A stretch of DNA of 64,000 nt from Methanoculleus sp. (GTDB lineage: Archaea > Halobacteriota > Methanomicrobia > Methanomicrobiales > Methanoculleaceae), in NCBI RefSeq assembly GCF_030019085.1, contig NZ_JASEFJ010000008.1:1-64000 (forward strand), written 5' to 3'. The translations under genes and the position numbers were made by a program. How positions within the stretch are numbered: position 1 is the stretch's first letter; each line of letters begins with the position of its first letter. Of this stretch, positions 48,382-56,432 are shown piece by piece. The notes under the pieces are model-generated. The model made no database searches. It had not been told where the DNA came from and worked only from the letters and a program-made list of their open reading frames with translations.

Positions 48382-48585
48382 TCAACCCCTTGAGGAGGTC
48401 TGGAACAGCACTACCTCCTCCTCCTCGATCTTTTTGTCCTGTGGAAGGCTTCTTTTGTTGTGGAACAGCAGTGCGGTGTCGGGGTTGATCCCGAAATACA
48501 GGAGGGAGGTCTCATAAGTATCTCCGGGCCTGCCGCTGTAAATCAGCACACCGCCGTCGGGGATTGTGGTGAACCGGCAGAGCAT
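48382..48585 (-). CDS. Hypothetical protein, 67 aa
   Basis: I do not recognise it. The frame starts MLCRFTTIPDGGVLIYSGRP and ends with an acidic stretch (KKIEEEEVVLFQTSSRG). A TATA-like CTATAATATTA lies about 20 bp before the ATG, which would give a leaderless or nearly leaderless message. It ends 1 bp beyond the thermosome stop, tail to tail. Confidence 0.5.
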   Translation of the reverse strand: MLCRFTTIPDGGVLIYSGRPGDTYETSLLYFGINPDTALLFHNKRSLPQDKKIEEEEVVLFQTSSRG

Positions 48586-48636
48586 ATCTCGATAATATTA
48601 TAGTAAAAGAACCTAAATACTATGCGCCATCTCTGT

Positions 48637-48721
48637 GCCGAGGTAGTCTAGTCCGGGAAGGCGGTGGCCTCGAAAGCCACTGGTGCCTGGCACCTCGGGA
48701 GTTCAAATCTCCCCCTCGGCG
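48637..48721 (+). tRNA. tRNA-Ser (CGA)
   Basis: The acceptor arm GCCGAGG pairs with CCTCGGC, followed by discriminator G. The anticodon stem GTGGC/GCCAC encloses CTCGAAA (anticodon CGA). A long variable arm (GGTGCCTGGCACC) marks it as tRNA-Ser. The T arm is GGGAG-TTCAAAT-CTCCC. There is no intron. Confidence 0.95.
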
Positions 48722-48849
48722 TTTTTGCTGTAAAACCTGGCGCAACACGTGGACATCTCCCCGTCCGGTGTTGCTACATCTCAGGAAATCTTGTCTGCCC
48801 ATGCCGGGTTTTCATACGCAGGATCCATCCGAACGGCAGAGCCTGATTT

Positions 48850-49722
48850 ATGCAATTGATGCATACCTCTACTGCAGTAGTTATGCCTGGCAGAATGACT
48901 GAAGTTTCATCCAGACGTCCTGTGGATGGCGGGATCCCTGCCGGGATGCTCGCCGCCGTGCGCCAAGAGCGGCCGCTAATCCACCACATCACAAACAGTG
49001 TCACAATCAACGACTGCGCGAACATAACCGTCTGCGCTGGGGCCGCCCCTGTGATGGCAGATGCGCCTGAGGAGGTGGCCGATATGGTTGAAGCCGCCTC
49101 CGCGCTCGTCCTGAATATCGGCACACTCTCTGTCGCGCAGGTCGAGGCGATGTTGATTGCCGGTCGCCGGGCAAACGATCTCGGGATTCCGGTCGTCCTT
49201 GACCCTGTTGGCGCCGGGGCAACAGAGTTTCGGACCGCATCCGCAAGACGACTCCTGGAGGCTCTTGATATCGCTGTCCTGAAAGGTAACGCCGGGGAGA
49301 TCGGGGTCATCGCCGGAACCGGTGGAAGCGTCAGAGGAGTAGATTCGGCCGGTATCGCGGCCGACCCTCTGGCGACGGTCCGGGAGTGCGCCCGCTCGAC
49401 CGGGGCGGTGGTGGCGATGACAGGGGAGACAGATCTGGTCACTGATGGGGGGAGGGTATACGCCGTCAGAAACGGCAGTCCCCTGATGGAGAGGTTATCC
49501 GGGACCGGGTGCATGGCCGCATCGGTCACCGGGGCGTTTGCGGCGGTTGCGGACGATCTTCTTGCTTCGTCGGCGGCAGCACTCGCGGCTTTTGGGCTGG
49601 CCGGTGAGCGGGCAGAGGCGGGGGCACGAGGGCCTTACTCGTTTCGGACGGGGCTCTTTGACGAATTTGCCGCGCTCACTCCTGATGACCTTGCCAGGTA
49701 TGCACGGATAGAGGAGTTGTGA
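48850..49722 (+). CDS. thiM: Hydroxyethylthiazole kinase
   Basis: Phosphorylates the thiazole moiety for thiamine salvage. Characteristic segments are PLIHHITNSVTINDCANITV, APVMADAPEEVADMVEAA, and VVLDPVGAGATEFRTASARR; the anionic hole and catalytic Cys are in MERLSGTGCMAASVTGAFAA. Length is 290 residues from the first ATG; an ATG at 48895 would give 275, and neither has a clear binding site. The stop overlaps the thiE start region. No TPP riboswitch is apparent upstream. Confidence 0.95.
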   Translation: MQLMHTSTAVVMPGRMTEVSSRRPVDGGIPAGMLAAVRQERPLIHHITNSVTINDCANITVCAGAAPVMADAPEEVADMVEAASALVLNIGTLSVAQVEAMLIAGRRANDLGIPVVLDPVGAGATEFRTASARRLLEALDIAVLKGNAGEIGVIAGTGGSVRGVDSAGIAADPLATVRECARSTGAVVAMTGETDLVTDGGRVYAVRNGSPLMERLSGTGCMAASVTGAFAAVADDLLASSAAALAAFGLAGERAEAGARGPYSFRTGLFDEFAALTPDDLARYARIEEL

Positions 49723-50354
49723 TGGGATATGACCTCTATGTGATCACGGACGAGACGGTCGGGCGCGGGCGTTCACATGCCGAACTCGCCGCTCAGGCAG
49801 TTGCCGGGGGTGCGGACGTGATCCAGCTACGTGAGAAACGGTTGCCGGCGCGGGACCTCCTCCATGTTGCTACTGCCGTCCGAAAGATCACCCGCGATTT
49901 CGGTGCCCTCTTCATCGTGAATGACCACCTTGATCTGGCGCTCAGGGCCGGTGCCGACGGTGTCCATCTCGGCGCAACCGACCTCCCCGTATCTGAGGCA
50001 CGGAGCCTCGCCCCTCCCGGTTTCATCATCGGCGCGTCGGTGGACTCGGCTGCCGGGGCGGTAAGGGCAGAAGCGGCTGGTGCCGATTATGTGGCACTCA
50101 GCCCGACGTTTGCTACCGGTTCAAAGGCTGATGCGGGGCCTGGCCTCGGGCTTTCCCTGCTCTCGGTGGTCAGGGCAGCCGTCTCCATCCCGCTAATCGC
50201 GATCGGTGGGATCAACGCCGGGAACGTTGCTGATGTCATCGCTGCAGGGGCTGACGGTGTTGCGGTGATCTCGGCGGTCGTCGGGGCGGATGATGTCACG
50301 GCCGCTGCCCGTGACCTCCGCGCCCGGATCGCCGCCGTGAAACAGGATCGTTGA
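49722..50354 (+). CDS. thiE: Thiamine-phosphate synthase
   Basis: Joins hydroxymethylpyrimidine diphosphate and thiazole phosphate. GADVIQLREKRLPARDLL and FIVNDHLDLALRAGADGVHL hold the pyrophosphate-binding and catalytic residues, and ADYVALSPTFATGSKADAG the thiazole-phosphate loop. It has 210 residues from the ATG at 49722 (GGAG 6 nt upstream); a GTG one codon earlier is in frame. It is coupled to thiM. Confidence 0.96.
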   Translation: MGYDLYVITDETVGRGRSHAELAAQAVAGGADVIQLREKRLPARDLLHVATAVRKITRDFGALFIVNDHLDLALRAGADGVHLGATDLPVSEARSLAPPGFIIGASVDSAAGAVRAEAAGADYVALSPTFATGSKADAGPGLGLSLLSVVRAAVSIPLIAIGGINAGNVADVIAAGADGVAVISAVVGADDVTAAARDLRARIAAVKQDR

Positions 50355-50392
50355 GATCTCTTATCCATGGCCCACACCGTCTCGTTCTAGAG

Positions 50393-50420
50393 ATCCTGCA
50401 TGACCACCTGGAGGTCATCT
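50393..50420 (+). terminator. Hairpin after thiE
   Basis: ATGACC and GGTCAT form a perfect 6-bp stem around a 7-nt loop (about 50400-50418), 45 bp after the thiE stop. A T-rich stretch (GTATTGTTAAAG) follows at some distance. It is either a terminator or a leader element for trmO. Confidence 0.3.
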
Positions 50421-50502
50421 GTGGGTATTGTTAAAGGAGAAGACGTGCCGACACACAAAACCTCATCGTCCTGATTGTAGAACCGTTTCTGTGTGATCAC
50501 CC

Positions 50503-50985
50503 ATGACCCGGATCGAGTTCACTCCAATCGGCACCGTCCACTCCCCATTCCACGACCCGCGTGATATGCCCATCCAGCCAGTCGGAGCCAGGGGTGTCCG
50601 GGGAACGGTTGAACTCAACCCCGGTTGCACCCAGGGTTTAAAGGACATTGAGGGTTTCTCCCGGATCATCCTCCTCTATCACTTCCACCGCTCTGAGGGC
50701 TATTCGCTTGAGGTGGTGCCATTCCTGGATACAAGGCCTCATGGTGTCTTTTCGACCAGGGCACCCCGTCGCCCGAACGCGATCGGTCTCTCGATCCTGC
50801 GGCTTGTTGCCGTCGATGGCGCGACGCTCATCGTCGAGGATGTCGATATCCTGGACGGCACCCCGGTTCTGGACATAAAGCCTTACGTCCCGGAGTTTGA
50901 TGCCTACCCTGACGAGCGTTCCGGATGGATGGAAGAGATTACAAAAGATCCACGCAATGTACGCTCGGATGATAGGTTTTGTTGA
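50503..50985 (+). CDS. trmO: TrmO-like tRNA methyltransferase (UPF0066), paralogue 1
   Basis: A 160-residue protein of the TrmO/YaeB family, whose bacterial member methylates N6-threonylcarbamoyladenosine at tRNA position 37 using SAM. FTPIGTVHSPF at the start, TRPHGVFSTRAPRRPNAIGL near residue 80 and VDILDGTPVLDIKPYVP are the diagnostic blocks. It lies just upstream of modA, and a second copy lies just downstream. In many archaea such genes accompany molybdate/tungstate transporters, so the substrate here may not be tRNA. Confidence 0.88.
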   Translation: MTRIEFTPIGTVHSPFHDPRDMPIQPVGARGVRGTVELNPGCTQGLKDIEGFSRIILLYHFHRSEGYSLEVVPFLDTRPHGVFSTRAPRRPNAIGLSILRLVAVDGATLIVEDVDILDGTPVLDIKPYVPEFDAYPDERSGWMEEITKDPRNVRSDDRFC

Positions 50986-51034
50986 GTGCAGGGATCAAAA
51001 CGTTTAATATGGCAGGTGTAAAGTAAACTAACTT

Positions 51035-51042
51035 GATATAAT
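51035..51042 (+). promoter_or_regulatory. TATA box of the molybdate/tungstate operon
   Basis: GATATAAT lies about 58 bp before the modA ATG; transcription would begin near 51063. Two AAAGTAAA repeats flank it (about 51020-51027 and 51046-51053). Confidence 0.5.
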
Positions 51043-51057
51043 CATAAAGTAAATGAT
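51041..51057. promoter_or_regulatory. Candidate operator of the molybdate/tungstate operon
   Basis: ATCAT-AAAGTAA-ATGAT is an inverted repeat that begins in the TATA box and ends just before the expected transcription start. A repressor bound here would block initiation. ModE-type or other metal-responsive control is inferred from position only. Confidence 0.4.
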
Positions 51058-51096
51058 ACATCTTTAATATCCGGAACGCCGGTACTGAATGGTATC

Positions 51097-51912
51097 ATGT
51101 CAAAAAAACGCATTGCATTGATTACGGCTTTTCTACTTGCCATCTTTCTCTGCACGGCAGGGTGCAGTAACACAGTCAGCGAGAATGAGACTCACACCGC
51201 GGGCAACACGACGCTGTTCGTCTACTCCGGCGCCGGGCTAAAGGCGGCGATGACCGAGGTGGGGGAGGTCTTTACCGAGAAATACGGCATCGGCATCGAT
51301 TACAACTTTGCCGGTTCCGGCACGCTCATCACGCAGATGGAGTTAACCCGGAAAGGCGACGTCTTCATCCCTGGTGGAACGCCAGACTATCGGATCGCCC
51401 AGGATAAGGGGCTGGTCGGAGTTCCCGGATACGTTGCCTATCATGTCCCGGTGATCGTTGTTGCCCCTGGAAACCCGAAGAATATCACCTCGATTGAGGA
51501 CTTTGCCCGGCCTGGACTGAAGATCGCCCTCGGCGACGCGAAGACCACCGCAATCGGCAGGGCCGGCGATAACCTCTTCCAGCAGCACGGCATCCTTGAC
51601 GCCGTTGAGGCAAACGTCGTCCTCCGGGCGCCGACGGTCAACGAGGTGGCCGTGGCGATGAACATGGGCACCGCTGACGCCGCCCTCATCACGCTTGATA
51701 TGGTCAACCCCGAGACCATGGAGGTCATCGAACTACCGCCAGAAAATGGTGTGGTCCTGATAGTGCCGATAGGGGTGACCACGTTCACAGAGCATCCGGA
51801 TGCCGCCCGTCTCTTCGTTGAGTTTGTCACCTCCGATGAGGGGAAGGCTATCTTTGTAAAGCACGGGTTCCCGGCATATCCTGATCCGGCTTACGCCGGT
51901 ATAGAACCGTGA
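51097..51912 (+). CDS. modA: Molybdate/tungstate ABC transporter substrate-binding lipoprotein
   Basis: A 271-residue exported binding protein. The N-terminal hydrophobic signal (IALITAFLLAIFLCTAGC) ends in a lipobox whose Cys (near residue 23) would carry the lipid anchor. TTLFVYSGAGLKAAMTEVGE is the usual start of the mature ModA-like domain, and NFAGSGTLITQMELTRKGDV contains the Ser residues that contact the oxyanion. Tungstate- and molybdate-binding proteins are hard to tell apart by eye. It is followed by a trmO-like gene, then permease and ATPase genes. Confidence 0.9.
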   Translation: MSKKRIALITAFLLAIFLCTAGCSNTVSENETHTAGNTTLFVYSGAGLKAAMTEVGEVFTEKYGIGIDYNFAGSGTLITQMELTRKGDVFIPGGTPDYRIAQDKGLVGVPGYVAYHVPVIVVAPGNPKNITSIEDFARPGLKIALGDAKTTAIGRAGDNLFQQHGILDAVEANVVLRAPTVNEVAVAMNMGTADAALITLDMVNPETMEVIELPPENGVVLIVPIGVTTFTEHPDAARLFVEFVTSDEGKAIFVKHGFPAYPDPAYAGIEP

Positions 51913-51917
51913 TCGGC

Positions 51918-52400
51918 ATGGAGTACTCCTGCAGGGCGATCGGCGTTGCCCGGACAGCCTTCACCGATCCGGCCGCCACCCCCATTCAGGCGGCCTTCTC
52001 CGCCGCCCGCGGGACGGTGGAGGTCTACCCCGCCTACAGGGAGGGGTTGTCGATGCTCGCCGGGTTCTCCCACATCATCCTCATCTACCGGTTCCACCGG
52101 GCTCCCGCCGAAGAACTTGCCGAACGGCCGCTTATCGATGGCGCTGAGCCGCACGGCATCTTCGCCACCCGGCACTTCAACCGCCCGAACCAGCTTGGTA
52201 TATCTGTAGTCAGGCTCGCCGGGATCGAGGAGGGGAGCATCGTCATTGAGGGTGTCGACCTCCTGGACGGTACTCCGATCCTCGATATCAAGCCGTATAT
52301 ACCGGCATTTGACTGCATTGAGAGCGCGAACTCTGGTTGGGTTACGCCTCAGCACATCGAGCAGATCCGGAGACAGTGTGCATCATTCAGGTCAGGTTAA
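51918..52400 (+). CDS. TrmO-like protein (UPF0066), paralogue 2
   Basis: A 160-residue paralogue of the gene at 50503, with the same blocks: IGVARTAF, AEPHGIFATRHFNRPNQLGI and VDLLDGTPILDIKPYIP. The Arg-rich loop differs (RHFNRPNQ against RAPRRPNA), which may mean a different substrate. The GTG at 51909 overlaps the modA stop; the ATG at 51918 gives exactly the length of paralogue 1. Its position inside the transporter operon suggests a role connected with molybdenum/tungsten use. Confidence 0.85.
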   Translation: MEYSCRAIGVARTAFTDPAATPIQAAFSAARGTVEVYPAYREGLSMLAGFSHIILIYRFHRAPAEELAERPLIDGAEPHGIFATRHFNRPNQLGISVVRLAGIEEGSIVIEGVDLLDGTPILDIKPYIPAFDCIESANSGWVTPQHIEQIRRQCASFRSG

Positions 52401-52402
52401 AC

Positions 52403-53215
52403 GTGTTCCAGGATCGGGCCACTCTCCCACGCCCCACACCCTTCAGGGTGATCTTTCTTGCCGTATCGTTCTGTCTGATTGCGTATTTTCTCGTGGTCAT
52501 TGTTGGCCTGGTGTTCTATCCGCCTTTTCCGGCTCTGGTTGAGAGCCTGCGATCCCGGGAGATCCTGTTTGCTGTTGAACTCTCGCTCGTTACGTCGGTG
52601 GTCTCCACCGCCCTTTGCGTTGTCGCCGCCGTGCCTGTCGCCTATTCGTTAGCCCGGTTCTCGTTCCCTGGCAGAGGGTTAGTAAACACCCTCTTTAACG
52701 TCCCGCTTGCCCTGCCGCCGCTCGTCGCGGGTGTGGCGTTGCTCATCTTCTACGGCCCATCGACGTTCGGCAAGACGCTCTCGGCTTTCGGTCTCGATAT
52801 AGTCTACACCCCGGTCGGGATCGTTGTTGCCCAGTTCTTTGTCAATCTCCCCTACTTGGTCAGGGTCGCTCGTTCGGCCTTCGAGACGATCAACCCGCGT
52901 TTCGAGCACGTTGCCCGGACGCTCGGGTGCACCGAGTGGGGCGCGTTCTGTCAGGTAACTCTCCCCCTCGCCAGAAACGGTCTGATCGCCGGGCTGGTCA
53001 TTACCTGGTCGAAGGCTATCGGTGAGTTTGGAGCTGTCATGATGCTTGGGGGAGCTACCCGGATGAAGACCGAGACCCTGCCCATCGCGCTCTTCCTGAA
53101 CATGTCAACGGGCGACCTCGATCTTGCCATAGCCGCGTCTGTCATCCTGATAATCATATCGGTGATCTCGTTTGCGGTCTTCGAACACTACAGCGGTGGA
53201 CGGGGGTTGTTCTAG
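52403..53215 (+). CDS. modB: Molybdate/tungstate ABC transporter permease
   Basis: A 270-residue inner-membrane permease with about six helices. The coupling EAA-like loop EHVARTLGCTEWGAFCQVTL followed by PLARNGLIAGLVITWSKAIG is near residue 180. The frame extends back into the trmO-like gene, but a GTG at 52403 with AGGT upstream gives the normal length. Confidence 0.92.
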   Translation: MFQDRATLPRPTPFRVIFLAVSFCLIAYFLVVIVGLVFYPPFPALVESLRSREILFAVELSLVTSVVSTALCVVAAVPVAYSLARFSFPGRGLVNTLFNVPLALPPLVAGVALLIFYGPSTFGKTLSAFGLDIVYTPVGIVVAQFFVNLPYLVRVARSAFETINPRFEHVARTLGCTEWGAFCQVTLPLARNGLIAGLVITWSKAIGEFGAVMMLGGATRMKTETLPIALFLNMSTGDLDLAIAASVILIIISVISFAVFEHYSGGRGLF

Positions 53216-54265
53216 GTGCTCAGGATCACGGGGCTCACCAAACGTCTTGGGGACTTTGTCCTCGACGGTGTGGACCTGACAGTTGCCGACGGAGAATACT
53301 TCATCATCCTTGGGCCTACCGGCGCAGGAAAGACCATACTCCTCGAGACGCTGGCGGGGATATACACAGCGGACGACGGAACGATAGCGCTGGATGGCCG
53401 TGACATCACCCGCACCGACCCGAAAGATCGGGGGATTGGCATGGTTTACCAGGATTATATGCTCTTTCCCCACCTTACCGTCGGGGAGAATATCGGGTTT
53501 GGTCTCCGGCAGCGGAAGGTCGATCCCGCCCGTATAAGGGGGAAGGTGCAGGAGATCGCCGCCCTTCTCGGGATCGAGCATCTCATTTCCCGCGCTCCGG
53601 GGACGCTCTCAGGCGGGGAGCAGCAGCGGGCGGCGATCGCCCGGGCGCTCGTTCTCAGGCCTCACGTTCTCCTCCTGGATGAACCACTCTCGGCGCTCGA
53701 TACCTCCACCCGGGACAGACTCCGGAGGGAACTGAGGTCGATCTGCCGGGCGACGAGAACAACGGTCATCCACATAACCCATCACTTTGAGGATATATTC
53801 GCCCTCGCCGACCGCGTGGCGGTGATGGAGGAGGGGAGGGTTGTCCAGGTTGGTACCCCCGATGAGGTATTCCGGAAACCTGCCACCGAATTTGTTGCCG
53901 CCTTCACCGGGATGGAGAACGTATATTGCGGGGTTTCAAAAGTTCTGAACGGCGAGGCGACGATCGATCTCGGCGGGATCACCGTCCGGACGGTCAGCGA
54001 GATCGAGGGTGAAGTCTGTGTCGGTATCCGGCCGGAGGAGGTGATCTTATCCCGTGAACCCTTTGAGTCAAGCGCCTCAAACACCTTCCCCGGCACGGTG
54101 ACCGAGATCCAGAGAAACGGCACTTTTTCAAGGGTCTTCGTCGATGCAGGGGTTCCTTTCGTTGCCGTCCTGGCACCGCAGAGCGTCGAGCGTCTGCGAC
54201 TGGCCGAGCGGGGACTGGTTCATGTCACATTCAAGGCCTCGGCTGTTCATGTATTTCTGCGGTAA
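53216..54265 (+). CDS. modC: Molybdate/tungstate ABC transporter ATPase
   Basis: A 349-residue ABC ATPase. Walker A is LGPTGAGKTILLETL near residue 33, the signature LSGGEQQRAAIARAL, and Walker B LLLDEPLSALD. A C-terminal regulatory domain contains GEVCVGIRPEEVILS, as in ModC/WtpC. It starts with GTG right at the modB stop codon and ends the operon. Confidence 0.94.
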   Translation: MLRITGLTKRLGDFVLDGVDLTVADGEYFIILGPTGAGKTILLETLAGIYTADDGTIALDGRDITRTDPKDRGIGMVYQDYMLFPHLTVGENIGFGLRQRKVDPARIRGKVQEIAALLGIEHLISRAPGTLSGGEQQRAAIARALVLRPHVLLLDEPLSALDTSTRDRLRRELRSICRATRTTVIHITHHFEDIFALADRVAVMEEGRVVQVGTPDEVFRKPATEFVAAFTGMENVYCGVSKVLNGEATIDLGGITVRTVSEIEGEVCVGIRPEEVILSREPFESSASNTFPGTVTEIQRNGTFSRVFVDAGVPFVAVLAPQSVERLRLAERGLVHVTFKASAVHVFLR

Positions 54266-54301
54266 GAGCAGATGTCCCGTCCCGACCACAGGAGTGACCA
54301 A

Positions 54302-54436
54302 ATGGAAAAATCCGATGAGATAACCGATGAACTACCCTGTCGCGTGAGGAGCCATAGGAGGTATCCGCCGGGATTATGCCTGGCATCCCGGTGGACGGCG
54401 TCGAGATGCTATCACCTCCCATGCGGCCGTCCGTGA
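54302..54436 (+). CDS. Possible small ORF, 44 aa
   Basis: An ATG with a good ribosome-binding site (GGAGTGA at 54291-54297) opens 44 codons (MEKSDEITDELPCRVRSHRR...). The sequence has no family resemblance and loses coding character in its second half. It may be a remnant or chance. Confidence 0.2.
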   Translation: MEKSDEITDELPCRVRSHRRYPPGLCLASRWTASRCYHLPCGRP

Positions 54437-54501
54437 TGAAGCCCCTGGCCAGGGTGCACAGGGTGAAAAAGCAGAGTGAAGGCGGGATGAGCCCGCCACA
54501 C

Positions 54502-54660
54502 TTATAACTTCTTGAACCGGCTCTTTGGCGCGCCGCACCTGGGACATTTCCAGGTCTCGGGCAGGTCTTCAAAGGCTGTGCCGGGTTTAACACCGTGTTC
54601 AGGGTCGCCGAGAGCGGGGTTGTAGACGTAGCCGCACTGTGTGCACTTGTATGAATCCAT
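54502..54660 (-). CDS. rub: Rubredoxin, 52 aa
   Basis: A single-iron electron carrier. The two knuckles [20 protein letters not shown] and [13 protein letters not shown] carry the four cysteines, and [11 protein letters not shown] between them is the standard linker. GAGGTGAT lies before the ATG at 54660. It stands alone, opposite the molybdate operon. Confidence 0.95.
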   Translation of the reverse strand: MDSYKCTQCGYVYNPALGDPEHGVKPGTAFEDLPETWKCPRCGAPKSRFKKL

Positions 54661-54745
54661 CGCTTCATCACCTCACTCCCCGCCGACCGGCCGGACGGCA
54701 GGGTATAAGATCTCGTTTACTTCCGCATCAGGATAAGTGCTCCGG

Positions 54746-56344
54746 TCATGATAGTGGGAAGGGAAGTTCCTTTCCCGTGCAGCCGTCGAGGACGATCGAA
54801 CGCTCACCGCGCTCTGATGCAAATCTGATCACGTAGACCGGGTAATAGATCGTCTCAAACTCGATGATCTCGGCCGTTGGTTCAAGCCCTTTCAGGATCG
54901 TCCGGAGCGACGACTCCGTGACTCTTGCCTCCAGGCTCTCACCCCGTAGAGGCTCCATAGGGAGGTTACAGGCTCCGGCCTGGAGGGATGAGAGTAGTGG
55001 GACGTCCTCTGCCAGCAGTGGTACGTAGACCGTGGTCTCGCCAACTGTCTTCACCTCTGTTATGAGTTTCGCATCCGAAAGGCTCTTTATCGCTTTCTTC
55101 ACTGCGGCTGGCGGAAGATGGGTCTCGGCCTCGATCTCGACGAGCGTCGAGCCTCCGTTTGCAAGCCCGGTAACAACCCTGACTGCGGCCTCATCGAGCC
55201 CCAGGAGTTCTGAGAACCCTCGCCTGACCTTCAATCCGCGGTCAATCTCGACGATGCAGCCGGTGTAGCCATCGATGACAAAAGACGCTGTCTTTGTGGT
55301 CTTCCGCAGAAGTCCACCGATGTAGCGGACATTTACCAGATGTAGCGGCCGGTAGACCTGCTCCGCCGAGACTATCCTTTCTTCGGGTTCCAGAATCCTG
55401 AATCGGCGTTTCCTTTTCTCCCTGGCGATATCGAGCGCCTCCTCCCGAATCAGCACAGGTATAACCGCGTTCCTGGCGATGGGGTGCTCCACTACCGGTG
55501 GCACCGCTGGCTCCTGCCGCGGGTTGCCGCCACAGGGCTCGGCTCTGGGCCGTTCTCCCGGCCGAAGCGGCTGCGCCGGCATCAGTCTTGGCGTCTGCCC
55601 TCCGTGCCTGCAGATCCGATCCCGAAATCGCATCTTCACCTTTCTGTGAGAGATCCCGCCCATCACAAAAAACTCTCCTGGCTCGAGTTCTGCGAGTTCT
55701 GCGACCTCCCTGTGGGACGAGAAGAAGAGGCTGACCGCTTTCAGATCGTTTTCTATCGAGAGTTTCCCGATGATCTGGTTGTTGCACTGGGAAAGGACGT
55801 TTTTTGTCACGAGCGACGGTCGCTGGGTTGCGACCAGCAACCCGAGCCCCCTCTTCCTCCCACGGCGGGAGATCTCCTCGATCTGCTTGATGGCATCCCC
55901 TGACTGCGGGATGAATTTGTCTGCTTCCTCCAGGATCAGAAGGAACGGTTTCCTCAGCGTGCTCTCCAGGTCGTAGAGAACCTCCGCGAGTCTGGCCACG
56001 TTCTCTCGCATATCGCTCTCCGAGACATCGAAGATCACCGCAGTTCTGGAACAGATCGCCTGCTGCATAACGTCCCGGAGGTTCGCCCGCTCGATATCCA
56101 CGTCACAACCCTCGCCCGAACCGATCCGGATGATGGAGAACCGTTCCGCAAGCGAGGAGTACTCCCCCTCCGTGTCTACGAGGCAGAACCCGATCCTCGC
56201 CTGCAGGAGCTGTTCGCAGATCACCGCAATGCCCCAGCTCTTCCCGGCACCAGACTGCGCTATGATGCACGTCCTGCCAGTGACGAGTTCCTGGGCGTCG
56301 ACGGCGACGTCACGGTCGCCGTCATTACCGATCACCAGCTCCAT
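54746..56344 (-). CDS. HerA-like ATPase (DUF87) with C-terminal winged-helix region
   Basis: A 532-residue FtsK/HerA-superfamily ATPase. Walker A is CIIAQSGAGKSWGIAVI near residue 30, Walker B LLILEEADKFIPQSG, and the following GLLVATQRPSLVTKNVLSQ is a typical sensor. A proline-rich linker (about residues 245-290) leads to a second part with a winged-helix-like stretch (STLVEIEAETHLPPAAVKKA). No nurA nuclease gene is adjacent, so a DNA-end-resection role is not supported by context. Confidence 0.85.
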   Translation of the reverse strand: MELVIGNDGDRDVAVDAQELVTGRTCIIAQSGAGKSWGIAVICEQLLQARIGFCLVDTEGEYSSLAERFSIIRIGSGEGCDVDIERANLRDVMQQAICSRTAVIFDVSESDMRENVARLAEVLYDLESTLRKPFLLILEEADKFIPQSGDAIKQIEEISRRGRKRGLGLLVATQRPSLVTKNVLSQCNNQIIGKLSIENDLKAVSLFFSSHREVAELAELEPGEFFVMGGISHRKVKMRFRDRICRHGGQTPRLMPAQPLRPGERPRAEPCGGNPRQEPAVPPVVEHPIARNAVIPVLIREEALDIAREKRKRRFRILEPEERIVSAEQVYRPLHLVNVRYIGGLLRKTTKTASFVIDGYTGCIVEIDRGLKVRRGFSELLGLDEAAVRVVTGLANGGSTLVEIEAETHLPPAAVKKAIKSLSDAKLITEVKTVGETTVYVPLLAEDVPLLSSLQAGACNLPMEPLRGESLEARVTESSLRTILKGLEPTAEIIEFETIYYPVYVIRFASERGERSIVLDGCTGKELPFPLS

Positions 56345-56432
56345 CCGTTCAAAGAACTAACAGGGTGGCCGGTGCTTTAACGCTTCCTCTTCGGATCAGG
56401 GGGTCGGTTCAGGCAAATTTGAGGAACTTCTT

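Noticed and set aside
48722-48849. TPP riboswitch before thiM
   Set aside because: The short leader does not show the conserved THI-box segments (CUGAGA, ACCUGA) in the right order.
48774-49529. Minus-strand 251-codon frame over thiM
   Set aside because: Low-complexity Ser/Ala/Arg/Pro-rich antisense of a well-conserved kinase gene.
54231-54671. Minus-strand 146-codon frame
   Set aside because: It covers the rubredoxin gene in another frame; the 52-residue rubredoxin is the real product.
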